Part shown: piece after piece, positions 22,990 to 33,914 of the stretch
Layout of the letters: every line of letters starts with the position of its first letter
Position numbering within the stretch: position 1 is the first letter of the stretch
Assembly: GCA_013407085.1 (NCBI GenBank)
Contig: JACCGJ010000590.1
Coordinates: 1-64,000 of the forward strand
Direction of reading: 5' to 3'
Length of the DNA: 64,000 nucleotides
DNA from: Atriophallophorus winterbourni
Taxonomy: Eukaryota; Platyhelminthes; Trematoda; Plagiorchiida; Microphallidae
Made by a program: the position numbers and the translations under genes
Notes under the pieces: model-generated
Told to the model about the DNA's origin: nothing
What the model saw: the letters and a program-made list of their open reading frames with translations, nothing else
The model's database searches: none

Positions 22990-23090
22990 TGTGAAAACAC
23001 AAGCCTGATCCAGGCAAAGTACCGCACAGTTAGAGACTGCAAGTGGGCTAAGATACTGTCAGGTTGCCCAGGCCTAGACAGATATGAGGG
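22990..23090 (-). repeat. SINE-like family A copy
   Basis: It reads cacaagcctgatccaggcaa ... gatactgtcaggttgcccagg ... gacagatatgag. It is one of the best-preserved reverse-orientation cores in the window. Confidence 0.78.
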
Positions 23091-23099
23091 GGGGAATAG

Positions 23100-23690
23100 A
23101 AACGGTATGCTATGATCTTGATGGACTAAATAAAGTACACCGATTAATTAGTAGAACCGTTCTAATTTTGCCCACCCTATATTTGATATCATCATTTTTA
23201 TTTGAAAAGAAGTGTTTCAAGTTAAGCCGTAATTAAAACAGCGCTGTGCATGTTGCACACCTCTGCTTTGATAATGAAAATAATTTTGCATGCAATCGGT
23301 TTGAGTCAGTTTTGGGTAATGCTCCTCTATTGAAAAGAAAACTTCGTCGGATCAAGTTTGATGATCAGAAACCAAAACATAACAAAGTAGCATTCCGTAT
23401 ACCACTTCTGCTTTACCTGTTATCTAAGCAGATTATAGTAGCGAATGAAAGTCCCGGATCAGTGGCCGATCTGTCTAACAGTATATTAATCTTAATCTGT
23501 TACCAATGAAAGCCTCGAAACCAGTATGAGAATTCCTAGAGCGTCTGATTCGTTAAACCTTGTCATGTGTTTATAGAGTGAGAATAAATTTTCGCACATT
23601 CTCATGAGGGAAATCAAATACAGGTAAAGCAAGCTATTTCCCGATTGATCTAGCTTATCGGCAGTTTAATCAGGAGCTGTGTTGCGTTGA
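23100..23690. other. Unassigned region
   Basis: An 87-codon frame at 23246-23509 shows no recognised motif. It may be a decayed part of the adjoining gypsy element. Confidence 0.35.
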
Positions 23691-23699
23691 CAATTTATT

Positions 23700-25480
23700 C
23701 ACAAAACAGATTACTTGCTCTCACCCAACAACTGTTTCCCGTCCATGGTAGGATAGTTGAAGTGGTTCGCAGAGTCACGTCGCAAAAAACAAAATGAGGT
23801 GTTTTCATTTTAATAGATAGTGCACTAACGAGGACGCGTGAAGTCCAACCTGGACATGCACGATCTAAAACGAAAAATGTAATCTCTCACAGAAGTTAAT
23901 GAATTAAAGGCCCAAGTTCATCGAGATGGCACAAGGTCGTACAAACAACTAACTTTGCGGTTGAGCATTTAATGTCTTCATTGAAAGTGGAACGAATGAT
24001 GAGAAGAACAATTTGTAAAGTTTCAGCCCATTTATTAGTATCTGCCCGGCAAGTTAAGGATGCATTGAGCTAGCATGAGAAGCATTTAACAAATCCATTT
24101 AGTGTCAGGATGGAAGTCAGTTGTGCGTATATGCTGCAGGCAGGAAGTCAAATCCCGAAAGAATGTCCAATGACATTAAGCACCGCGGTCGGTTGTGAAG
24201 ATAGATAGTGAGCCCAAATGGGCAACCCAATGCTCGACAAAGGTGCGTGATACCGTCTTAGAACATGTCTACCGTTGAGTGAAATAATCAATCGCCGAAA
24301 AAAGATGAAAAAATAAACGTTCGATGATGACGAGATCAACATGCTTTAGAGGGAATAGACTATCTGAATGTCTGAAAGGGATATTAATTGTGATTATATG
24401 CTGAGATAATTCTACTTTTATAACATTAGATGAAATGTTGGACACAGGTTCCTGTATCTTTATTTAAATATGACCAAACAAACGATGTGCAATAAGCATC
24501 GTAGTAGCGCACATTTTAGGATCAGCCATGGAATGAAAATAATCGAAATCGGCATGTTTAACAGAAGGAGCTAGAAACGTTCTAGGTGTCGACTGGATAT
24601 ATCACACATCAGAAAACAAATCGGTGGAGAGTGAGTCGATTTGCTGCATATCCAAAAATCGACTTTATCTAGCTCAGTTATACTAATTTCTTTTTGAAAT
24701 TGGGACAGAAGTGAGAGCCCGAATGTTGTACTGGATGATAGGATAGAATTTTCAGGTCTTGACAAGTCATTTGAAACCAAGTTCTCATTTCCGTTGAACA
24801 ATGATCATTTGAGAGTTGTAATCTGGGTATCGAATCTCACGTGGTGTATGAAGATCAGATTTAGAATGTAGAGCAAATGTCTGAGATTTTTATCGGCAAA
24901 TTCATAAAATCACGACATCCAACAATTGGCAGGAATACCGTGTGTTGTTAAATATGTCGCGAGCAGCTCATTGCCCAACGTGCTGAAAAGAGTTTATGTC
25001 GGATTGAGCTTCTACTAGACGGAATACAATGGATCGTTCGCATTTTATTATTATTTTTTATAAAACAGCTCCTACAATCGAATTAGAGTCAATGGTTCTC
25101 ATCGACAGCAAAAAGGTAGGATCTGGATCAATAAAAGATAGTTCAGCGGCAGTACGACAAGCCATTTCGTAGTCGGTAAAAACAGCTGATGCATATACAA
25201 AAAAGAAGCGATTTCGATTTAAATTATTGTTAGGCGGTCAAGAGGGGAAAAACTTTGTGCATAGTTAAAAATGATGCGTCGATCAGTATTGCGCATACCG
25301 ATGTGATGATGCAATCAAGATGCCTCTGTTGGACCCGGAAACTTGGTGATATGTGCGTCAGAGAAAGCAACTCTGCTGGTACTGCAACAATGAAACGCCG
25401 GAAAGTTTGTGCAGTATTTAGCAGATTAAAATGCATCGAGCGAAATGGAGTCATGACTGCCGTTTTATGCATGTATTCTC
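23700..25480 (-). mobile_element. Ty3/gypsy pol remnant (reverse transcriptase to integrase)
   Basis: Read on the minus strand in shifting frames, the order is that of gypsy pol. A reverse-transcriptase block with NTAQTFRRFI lies at about 25430. An RNase H/linker region follows, and then integrase with VEHWVAHLGSLSIFTTDRGA (about 24230), a TDFHPDTKW block and a stretch resembling the C-terminal integrase (about 24000-23900). Stops and frameshifts occur every few tens of codons. No LTRs were identified for it. It is older than the LTR element beside it. Confidence 0.75.
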
Positions 25481-25684
25481 TTGGCTACCTAGATGTGGCC
25501 GTAAGCAAGAAGAAGACAGTGGTTGCAAAAAGGTTCAAGGAGAATTCGTTGATGTTTTGTATCGAGTATATATCTGGTAATGTTCAAGTTTTAGCGGTGC
25601 TGGAGTCGACAAATTGCGTTCAGACGTTCGATGTACTCTTATAAAGCATATGCAGTTTTGACTACCAGAACTGACGGGAGAACT

Positions 25685-25869
25685 TGTAACAACACTGTTT
25701 TACTGTACATAACAATTGACCTTGATAACACACTTTCCGTTGATTCGTGTTCCGTGATTGCTACCATGTACCTTCGTGCACCCTTTTGGCTACCGCGATA
25801 AACCTTTCATCTCCTGTGCCTTTTCTCCAACATTCTTGGGGACTTTATTGTAGTGGTCAGTCCACTACA
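25685..25869 (+). repeat. Left LTR (185 bp)
   Basis: Starts TGTAACAAC and ends CCACTACA; nearly identical to 29489-29673. Confidence 0.92.
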
Positions 25870-25872
25870 AAT

Positions 25873-25890
25873 TGGTGAGCCCGACGTGAT
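25873..25890 (+). promoter_or_regulatory. Primer-binding site, likely tRNA-Trp
   Basis: TGGTGAGCCCGACGTGAT starts 3 bp after the LTR. Its complement, ATCACGTCGGGCTCACCA, differs by one base from the 3' end of eukaryotic tRNA-Trp as I recall it (ATCACGTCGGGGTCACCA). Confidence 0.65.
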
Positions 25891-26659
25891 GCACGAATCC
25901 TTCGTGTACTACAATCGGTAAGCCCAATATCCACGCACAATTCGAGATTTTTCCGGTACGTCTTTTCCCGATTTACATCGGCGTTATTTCAGGATAATTT
26001 TTTACATCCTTTGACACGTTTTACATCAAAACGTCATATGCATCACATAACTACACTTGTTGATCAATTCACAAGTCGGGTTAGAACACAATCTACAGGG
26101 CAGACAGTTTACTTTGTTTACTGCTTGTAAGCCCCTCGTACATCAATCAACGGATCGTCGGGTAGGTACTCTCCTAGAGAGACTATGCACCAGGATTTTG
26201 TCAGTCATTTTACGACTGACACGATATATCTTAGGTGCCACAATTCCTATCTCTACAACGTATGTGATAGACTGGCCACTCTCCCTCTACCTCAGCGAAA
26301 TCGCTGCAGTGCAAGCTACCGATGCCGGCAATCTTTCCCATCCTGGCATTCGTGCTTGCGTTACGTTTCTTACGGAAATAGTAGTATGGCCGAAAGCCAG
26401 TGGGTACATGCAGCATGATACTATCATAGCACCTACGCCATTTGGGATAATAACCGCTTGTACATCAAGTATATACCCACAATCCGCCATCTCTACAGTG
26501 AGTATGCGTCCGGAACGGCACATTTGCCAATTATGTAGCGGGTATTTAACACATTATTATCGCTTGGTATATCACGTGCATGCTTTTTGTACCTCTTCAC
26601 TATAACTCGGTCGTGGTCATAAACCCATGCACCAGAGAGTTTTTTCTTCTCACTTCTCA

Positions 26660-26828
26660 GGTACACATGCACCTCCAGCTTTGAAAAACGTGGCACGCGC
26701 CACCCTTGGATCACTGACGCTTGTCGCCATCCTATCCGGTTACCTGGAATACACGCATCATTCGTGTATCCCCTCGGTACGTATGTACCTCCCGCTGTAA
26801 AAATCGTGGCACGCGCCACCCCCGGATC
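26660..26828 (+). repeat. Tandem ~120-bp repeat inside the LTR element, second unit split by CR1
   Basis: Unit 1 (about 26668-26745) contains cgtggcacgcgccaccc, gatcactgacgcttgtcgc and cctatccggt. Unit 2 begins at about 26788 with the same cgtggcacgcgccaccc and breaks off at ggatc (26828). Its continuation, gacgcttgtcgcaatcctac, is found at 28971, on the far side of the CR1. Confidence 0.75.
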
Positions 26829-28967
26829 AAGAATCAAGATTTTATGGTGATAAAAAGCTAATGCTTTACACGTACCATTGGATGACAACTATTGCAAAAA
26901 GAAAAATTTAATCAAAATCACATTGTTAATATTTTTCTGGGTTCATGTTGCTTCAATACACCGGGCCAAATTCAGGGTTTTGTTTGACGTATGCATCCAA
27001 TTTCGATTTGAAAACATCAATTGTCGTTGCATTCACAACATCTTGCGGTAGCGCATTCCATAGAACCACTACGTTTTTTGATGTATTGATTGCTTCCGTT
27101 TCGGTGGGAACGCTGCCGTCTACCGCCCCCAGCCGCGAATGTGTCTCACTCATGGTACTTGGTCTCGGTGGACAAAGTCTAATGTCTTTCGGTAAAGCAC
27201 GTTTTGCTTTTTCCATTCGGACTTGACAAATTCAGCCATGTCGCTAGTTAAAAAGGTAATCCTGAGAGGTTTCGGTCCGTCTCCTTTATAGTTTATTGAA
27301 AAAGGCACCCGGAAAGTGTCAGTGATCACAACGTTAGAAATATTAAGCAAAGACGCAATGTAACGCCACTGCTTGAAGTCATGATCTGCTGTTTCCTGTC
27401 CCGATGCTTCAGTGGTATTTTCTGGTACCCCAAGTAGAACCATACTCCGCGATACCGTTTTTTCCTTAGTGTTTGAGGCACCCTTCCGTTCCCACCATGG
27501 CACATCAGTATATATCCGGCAATTTGAATTCGGATCCATCTTTAGTCGGTACGAATTTAGCAGTATGTTTTCGATATCAGCCTCGCACTTCAGTGTAACT
27601 CTTAGTAACCGAGGTTGATCACTATGAGGTGAGGTGGAATGGCGAGTTAGACGAATCAGTTTGTCAGGAGTAACATGCTCAATTTGCAATTGTTGACAAA
27701 TTTGAGACCATATATCGAGGTCGTGTTTGTGTTTTCTATCTAACAAGCTCTCGCCGGACTCTTTAACATTCGTACATATTACGCTTAACGAATGAGAATG
27801 CTTGTCGCGTGTCCGGTCATTCTTCACAGAATGTGAGGCTTTTTGATTTAGGTTTAGTGTGCCACGCTCAGATTGTGCAGCGGAGGTCGACCGCAAAAGC
27901 ATTTCTCTGTATGATTTTTTTACCACCGGGGGCGTTTCAGTTGGTGCCGAATCGGTGCAGATAACATTAAGCGAAGTATTTTTCGTGGCAGCTTTGGCCA
28001 AAGGGGCGTTCGACGTAGACGGTTTCTGCTTCAAGGCCTTTTTAAGTATCACTTCAGTGTCGCGTAATTTAACCTTTTTAGAAGCAGACTGCGGTGGTGA
28101 GGTCGAGCGTAATCGAGTATTCAATTCAAAAGATTTAGATGCGATTATTGGTTGTATGGTAATCTTCAAACTATCTAGTTCCTTTTCCATTATCGACAAT
28201 CTATTCTCAATTGTGTTAGCCTCGTTTCCAGCGGAAGATTTTGTACGCTTGCGATCACAATTCACGATTGAATCCCTACAGGCGTTACAGAAATAGCAAA
28301 CGGACGGGAGATTTTCATCATTCACGATGCGCACACATTCATCAGTTAAATTCTTATCACAGGCCACGTGCACATGTTAGTTACAAAAAAGTGCATTTTA
28401 CCAAAGCACTATCACCGCTTACCGGGTCCAGCATTTGGCGCAGAGGTCAAGGTGGCTTGTTTTCGCTGTCGGGGGAACAATACTCGTATGCACACATTGA
28501 TCGATCGGTTTTTTCGTCTGCGTGTTGGATCGCGTGACTCGGCTGCACGTTGAAAGCTGGAGTGGGGTGACCGGTTGAGTGGAATTTCGGTCGACTGGTC
28601 GATTTAGTTGGGTTTAAATTCTTGATTTTATCATTGTACAAATAATCCGTGATAGCTCAATAACCACACAAAGTAGAACACAAAATGACGTATCAAATTA
28701 AGTAGTTTGAAGTGGTCTTTGCAATGAAAGCAAAAACGCCAAGACAGTTAACGGTAGGAGAAAGTTTGCACGCGTCAGCAAATTGAAAAGTTAACGTTGA
28801 AACGGTAAATTTGCTGTTAATCGACGGACCAGTTCAAAACGTAAAAATTCCGATAGCTCTCGTCAAATAATAGAAAAAGTTTTTGAACGGATAAAATTCG
28901 CGTTAATTCGGTGATTAAACGGGTAAAAGTATCAGAGCAACAAAAATACGACCGCACGCTAGTATGC
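26829..28967 (-). mobile_element. Internally deleted CR1-like LINE inserted in the LTR element
   Basis: The 3' tail (aagaatcaagattttatgg, 26829-26847) and the ORF2 C-terminal end (27100-26953) are followed upstream by an almost complete ORF1. The endonuclease and reverse transcriptase are absent, so it has a gag-plus-tail structure. The limits are set by the split tandem unit of the host LTR element. ORF1 and the ORF2 end lie in frames offset by one at about 27220. It could be a chance deletion or a non-autonomous lineage; only other copies could tell. Confidence 0.85.
27150..28373 (-). pseudogene. CR1 ORF1, long surviving frame (407 codons)
   Basis: The open frame covers the end of a PHD-type zinc finger (MHVACDKN ... 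CYFCNAC), a basic Ser/Lys-rich region with a short helical segment (ENRLSIMEKELDSLK, about residues 55-70), and an RRM-like domain (about 195-330) with RLLRVTLKCEADIENILL and CRIYTDVPWWERK. It closes with the DTFRVPFSINYKGDGPKPLR block. The first half of the zinc finger lies upstream in another frame (around 28430-28470), so the start shown is not the true one. A single-base shift in an A-run (about 27215) moves the C-terminus (KALPKD-like) into the frame ending at 26953. Confidence 0.85.
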
Positions 28968-29488
28968 ATCGACGCTTGTCGCAATCCTACCCGGTAGCCC
29001 CTGCCATCAGCACACGCCGCCCAACACGAAACTTATCAGACATTGTCCTTACTAGCCCGACTACACGCCACTCCGCTTTCTCCAGGCGAGGCCGTTCGCC
29101 ATCGATCCTGGGGGTGCAGAAACTTCTCAGCACGGACTATGTTTTCAAAGCTTCTGGTTCTTCTTTGTCAAGCCTACAGATGTGCCTACATCTGCTTCTA
29201 CTGGGTTCATACTAAGACCATGCCAGACGGGCGATTCCCGCTAGCAGCTCGTTCACCCCATGCGATTCGGCTCCGGCAGCACGTTCACTCTATGTGAGAC
29301 GTGACTCGGCTTAGTACTGATCGGTTTTTCGTGTATCCTACACAGATCAAGTGCTTTGACTGATTTCGAAGTTACTGGTTGCTGAGAGACTATATTCGAG
29401 CCTGGAACGACCTGACACCGCTTGACCAGTTCAATTGTCAATTCCTGATCAGAAGTCTCCTCTGACCAGACTTCTTGGAAGGGGGTTG
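28968..29488 (+). other. Right interior part of the 185-bp-LTR element
   Basis: It resumes the split tandem unit at 28971. Toward the LTR, one frame shows YVRRDS-, SLERPDT- and similar blocks reminiscent of the gypsy integrase C-terminus, interrupted by stops. The polypurine run at 29477-29485 lies just before the LTR. Confidence 0.55.
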
Positions 29489-29673
29489 TGTAACAACATT
29501 GTTTTACTGTACATAACAATTGACCTTGATAACACACTTTCCGTTTATTCGTGTTCCGTGATTGCTACCATGTACCTTCGTGCACTCTTTTGGCTACCGC
29601 GATAAACTTTTCATCTTCTGTGCCTTTTCTCCAACATTCTTGGGGACATTATTGTAGTGGTCAGTCCACTACA
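29489..29673 (+). repeat. Right LTR (185 bp)
   Basis: Same length and termini as the left LTR; preceded by a purine run. Confidence 0.92.
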
Positions 29674-30215
29674 GACTTAAGATTTCAATTTGTAGCTTAT
29701 GCTTTAACCCAATTTCATAAGCGTGAGTAAGGGAGGGAGACGTCGCCTGTTTGTGGAAAAGATGGATTATCCGCAAATGACAATGGTATTTCACAGAGTC
29801 ACCTTGACTGTCGGTCGTAAAGGTTGCATGATGATTAGATTTCATGCAAGTTTAAAATAATTGTGTTCGTTCTTGTTATGACAGGTCTGATATCAGAGAA
29901 AAATGCGTCACCAAAAATGCCTGTGCATTCTAATGGAGTAGTCACATTCACCGATTACGCTTTTTTATGGGCACATAGGCCAAAGCAATACAAGAAATCG
30001 ACCCATATGGTGGCATAAATGACATTAGCGATGATAAACACTAAGGAGAACCTGCGTTACAGTCTTGGATCGAGGGTTGATAGGCGTTGGCCAAATGTGT
30101 TGATGAGTGTGCAATATAACGCCTTAAGCTTGTTGAAATTATAAGTCCATACTTTCGTAGATGTTGTGAAAGTTGCGAAACCATTTTTAGCGCCAGGATG
30201 ACCTTAGAACTCAGA
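29674..30215. other. Unassigned region
   Basis: Nothing recognised. Confidence 0.4.
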
Positions 30216-30600
30216 AATGCATATTTTTAAAAACTATAAGCTTAACAATAACAAGAGGATAACGATGTATATCGAATAAAAGTATACAGTCGTCCATAAA
30301 TTAATAGGGACAGTCAAATACCGCATGGTTCGTCAATTACTCGTCGAGGTTAGAAGCGAAAACATCCACGTATACCGAGCGTATGATTTCTTCAGACAGA
30401 TTGTACCAAGTGAAACAATCTCTAACTGAGAAACAATTAGGACATAAAAATCCAATCGAGAATGCGGAATGATTAAAGCATTTGAATGTTTCCGTGTTCA
30501 AGTAAGGCCATTGGGCTTTAGCAAGTGTTTTAAGGATGGATTTGCAGTATGCAAGATTTTGAATCCAACAGGAGGTCACTAGGTATACGTCGTTGGGTAA
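30216..30600 (-). mobile_element. CR1-like LINE 3' fragment (ORF2 C-terminus)
   Basis: The minus frame 30579-30337 ends with the CR1 block SVRDCFTWYNLSEEII and a DVFASNLD helix. The nearest relative in the window is 61673-61918. The 3' part (30216-30336) matches the 3' part of that copy (aataRggaca, gcatggttcgtc). Confidence 0.75.
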
Positions 30601-30782
30601 ATTTGTGTAGATTTTGTTTTCACACTCACTCTTTCAACAACAAATTTCTGTAATGTGAGGCCAACTTTGTCGCACGATGATAAATCCTGCTAAGCAGATC
30701 TATATTCTTCCTCGGATAGGATGTAGGGCTTGGATGGAATATTCCTTATCCGGACGTACATAAGTATTGATTAACACGGGTA

Positions 30783-30956
30783 AGCTCAGTAGCTCACGTC
30801 GGTACCTTCATTCACAATCGAAGTGAACTGGTCAGGTGTCGGTTGACATCTGATCCATGAAAATTAATCATGTGTTTCGTTTATACCATAATTAAGCAGA
30901 ATAACATAAAAATATCATAAAATAAGTATATCCAATTACCGTAGACAAAGGGTTGA
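30783..30956 (+). mobile_element. piggyBac-like MITE, truncated copy
   Basis: It matches 47255-47425 from gctcagtagctc to the right terminus gtagacaaaggg at 30941-30952, followed by TTGA (a TTAA derivative). The left terminus present in the other copy is missing. Confidence 0.65.
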
Positions 30957-31385
30957 AGTTAAACGACACCAAGATCCCGAAATCTATTTCTGCTGCGGAC
31001 CAGACGAGATCTTGCGTGCAATGCTGATAAGTGTGGTGCATAGATTTTCAAAACGTGGTCCTCCGACTTTATCTTGAAATAAAAACATTTGAATCTGGAT
31101 TTGTGGGCTTGTTACAGTCGTATACTTTACTAACTTGCCCTATCGTTCGACCGTTCTTGCGAAAAGTTGCACATGGTAAGGCATTAAGAGGCTCCATGTA
31201 TATATCGCCTTTTGTACCAAAATGTATTTAGGAGATCTGGATTTAGAACGAAATCAATGGAAAGATTTCGATAAAAATTAGATCCACAAATGATTAACGT
31301 TGGCGATTTGTTATTTCAATTCAGAATAAGCACAATGTGGATTGATCAGTTGAGAAAAAATTGTAACTTAATGGGTTTATTCATT

Positions 31386-31755
31386 TCGAGTGAAATACTT
31401 CAAATTTGTTATTCCTTATTTTGTACATAAACGTTTTGGTCTTGTATGCTTCATTCAGATTAATGCTTGTTAAATACACTTTTTGGCGGTTAATATAACT
31501 TCGAACCATCGGACATTGTCTTCTTCCGTAGTTGCGAATTTTGTGTGCCACGATTCGAGTGGGAATTGTTAATAACGTATCCTCCAACATTTTAGCACAT
31601 TCCGCACGTTGGATTCCATCTTTTGGATTTTCCTATGTGGATTATCTCGCTATCGCTGGACTTCACAGGATCTTTCGTTGGGCATTTCCTAATTTGGTGT
31701 TTTAATGAGTTTCTCCCGTTTTCGTTGAATTTTGTGTAGTACAGACTTATTTGTT
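31386..31755 (+). repeat. Left LTR of the gypsy element
   Basis: Collinear with 33270-33630, with landmarks attttgtacat, ttgtatg, cattgtcttcttc, ccatcttttggattttcct and ttatctcg. The right boundary and the primer-site region are deleted relative to the other LTR. Confidence 0.8.
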
Positions 31756-32059
31756 ATCTTTTAATCAATTTTCTCATTTACGGAAAATTCGTATTCGTAC
31801 ATTTTGGAATATTTTTAGAATGGTCTATTTATACCCCCACCATGAGCGATTTTTCTATAAGATAATGTTTTCCCATTCAACATTTGCAGCATATTTTCTG
31901 CAGATTACCGGTTCTAGATGTTTCTTATCTCCGTCTCTTATTCTGGTAAATTAAAGCCATTTTTCGTAAATATAAAATCATGGTTGAATCTATTATATAC
32001 ACTCACGTTGTGCGCCTGCTCAATTTTGATGTAGCTGAAGAGTAAGTGATCTTATGTTT

Positions 32060-32340
32060 GCTATGCCTGAATACAAGCCTCACAAAAAGCTCAAATCTGC
32101 ATTGTTATATCGAGTTGGTATTTTCGAGCACAAGAACCTCGACACCATCTTATCCGAAATGGCTCTTGATGATAAAAGCAACACCAGATTCTTCGCCAGA
32201 TGAGAGAGATACTTAGAGGCAAAAAGATTGGAGATAGCATATCCAAACAGTTGTTTAAAAACCATCCAACTGACATTTGCCAAGTGCTTGCTGGTTTGAT
32301 TAATTACTTTCCATTAGAGTAACTAGTACAAGCGATTGGT
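32060..32340 (+). pseudogene. Gypsy gag fragment
   Basis: Frame pieces read YKPHKKLKSALLYRVG, then MALDDKSNTRF, then after a shift MREILRGKKIGDSISKQL and HPTDICQVLAGL. This is the capsid-like region of fluke Ty3/gypsy Gag. No CCHC knuckle is present. One stop and one frameshift. Confidence 0.75.
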
Positions 32341-32419
32341 AAAATACTGGAATCAAAGAAAGCCGAAAAAATTACGGTAGACTCTGCACCGATCAGTTCG
32401 CACTGTCTATGTTCGGAAT

Positions 32420-33070
32420 AAAAAAGCGTCTCACACCATTTATCATCACAACCGACCATAGCGCTCAGTTTTAATTGACATTGTTCCGAGATTCGACTCT
32501 ACTCCTTGGTTCTCAGCACATACTATCCATCACCTACAACTCCAAATCGGATGATTTGGTTAAATGCTTTCAGCGGCAGCTCAAAGCCTCTGTAGCTTTT
32601 CAGCTTTATCCTTATTGATGGACTGAGAATTTACCGCTTGTTAATATTCGAATTCGTTCTACTGTTAAAGAAGACCTCAATGCTCAGCCGCTAAGTTAAT
32701 ATTTGGAACTACATTGTCTTCCCGGTGAACTCGTTGTGCCTTGCCAGACATTACTTTCTATGTCAGATTACATTACTCGCTTGTGATCGTTTATGTCAAA
32801 GTTGGATTTTACGCCTCTTCAACAGAGCAATATCAACCAACAGAAATCACCCCATCTCAATAATTGTGATTTTGATTTCGTGTGACGTGACTCTCTTTGT
32901 AAACCACTTCAACCATTCTATCATGGACCACACAGAGTTATTGAGCGTAAACCCGAATACTTTAATTTTGATATTAATGGTCGAGGTTACACGGTTTCTA
33001 TTGATCGTCTAAAACCAGCTTTTGTTGAGCTTAAGCCGCCAACTCCATCAAGCGTCATTTCTCATTAACC
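32420..33070 (+). pseudogene. Gypsy integrase, broken
   Basis: The integrase core and C-terminal domain can be followed through several frames: an ITTDH catalytic-type block, then LVKCFQRQLKAS, TVKEDLNAQPLS, RCALPDI-like and KSFMSKLDFTPLQQ-like blocks. It ends in HRVIERKPEYFNFDINGRGY and RLKPAFVE. Order and spacing fit the family. Confidence 0.82.
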
Positions 33071-33269
33071 ACAGTCGACGTGTATTCCTCATGTGCCTAA
33101 CTAAACCCTTGTTCATTTCAATTCCTTAATCACTTCCAGCCACTTTCATACTCGAACCGAGAGACATGTGCATTGGCCCAAACGTCTTGCTGACTATGTG
33201 AACTCACAAACATTTCGAGCGTATGTTATCATTCCTTCAAGCCTAACTAACGCTTTGGTAGGTGAGTAT

Positions 33270-33650
33270 TGTAGTGAACTACTTTCACGTTGTAAGTTCG
33301 TATTTTGTACATGAACATTATGACTTGTATGGTTATTCGTTTTCTGGCCATATATACTTTATTCGAATTATTGCTTGTACAATAAACTTTTGAGCGGATA
33401 CTATAATTTCGAAATCTTTGACATTGTCTTCTTCTGTGTTCGCGAAGTTTATGTGCGTCGCTTCGTGCGAAAATTGTGGTTAACGGATACTCCAAAATTG
33501 CGCGCATTCTGCACCATGGATTTCATCCTTTAGATTTTCCTGTTTGGATTATCTCGTTATCGTTGGAGATTTGCTCTTTTGGTGTGTTCGGGAGTTCATT
33601 CCATTTTTGTTAAATTTTAGGTACTGCAGACTTATTTTTAATCCACTGCA
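33270..33650 (+). repeat. Right LTR of the gypsy element (381 bp)
   Basis: It has short inverted termini, TGTAGTG ... CACTGCA. It is followed by aaaatggggagcccga, which resembles the start of an element interior (compare ttggtgagcccgacg after the other LTR family), and then by sequence matching the region after the left LTR. Confidence 0.82.
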
Positions 33651-33787
33651 AAAATGGGGAGCCCGAAAAAACCGCAATTTTTCATTTACGTATAATTTGT
33701 ATTTGTTCGTTTTTAGTATATTTTTGGACTTCAATAGTTACAAATTTTTTAGTAGAGTCAGCACAAACGAACTTGGATAAGGTTTTC
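33651..33787 (+). repeat. Second copy of the gypsy 5' interior
   Basis: The stretch tttcatttacgtataattt ... tatttttggacttc matches the bases just inside the left LTR (about 31770-31830). The array is therefore LTR, interior, LTR, interior, cut by a CR1 fragment at 33788. Confidence 0.7.
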
Positions 33788-33895
33788 AAGATTCAAGAAT
33801 TTATGGTCACAAAAAGCACACAGCTTCACAATTACCATATCATAGTAAATATACATTCAGGAAATAGGTATAAAATAAACATGTAATGTCAAGTG
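33788..33895 (-). mobile_element. CR1-like 3'-end fragment
   Basis: It starts caagattcaagaatttatgg and matches 57295-57390 (tcacaaaaagcaca, gcttcacaattaccat). No coding part. Confidence 0.75.
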
Positions 33896-33914
33896 ACTAC
33901 ATTCCGAATAAAAC

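Larger units (their letters stand above)
25685..29673 (+). mobile_element. LTR retrotransposon with 185-bp LTRs, split by a CR1 insertion
   Basis: The LTRs at 25685-25869 and 29489-29673 are both 185 bp, begin TGTAACAACA and end TCCACTACA, and differ at about six positions by eye (about 97% identity). A primer-binding site follows the left LTR and a purine run (ggaaggggg) precedes the right one. Five-base flanks are GAACT and GACTT, an imperfect match. About 2.1 kb of the interior is a CR1 insertion, leaving only about 1.5 kb of its own interior. No intact gag or pol is visible; a degenerate integrase-C-terminus-like stretch lies just before the right LTR. It is probably a deleted, non-autonomous gypsy-type copy. 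Confidence 0.88.
31386..33650 (+). mobile_element. Ty3/gypsy retrotransposon, deleted copy with two LTRs
   Basis: The left LTR is about 31386-31755 and the right LTR 33270-33650 (TGTAGTGAAC ... CCACTGCA). Between them, a gag-like stretch (32060-32340) has KSALLYRVG, KNLDTILSEMALDDKS and KQLFKNHPTDI, the pattern of fluke gypsy Gag. Directly after it come integrase pieces (about 32430-33030) with ITTDH, LVKCFQRQLKAS, RSTVKEDLNAQP, LPGELVVPC and NGRGYTVSIDRLKPAFVE. Protease, reverse transcriptase and RNase H are deleted. Stops are frequent, so it is inactive. Confidence 0.88.

Noticed and set aside
25255..25644. 129-codon plus-strand frame
   Set aside because: It is antisense to the decayed gypsy reverse transcriptase readable on the minus strand.
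26057..26605. 182-codon open frame inside the LTR element
   Set aside because: No gag, CCHC, protease or polymerase motif, and other frames and the opposite strand are equally open here; probably chance in the non-coding interior.
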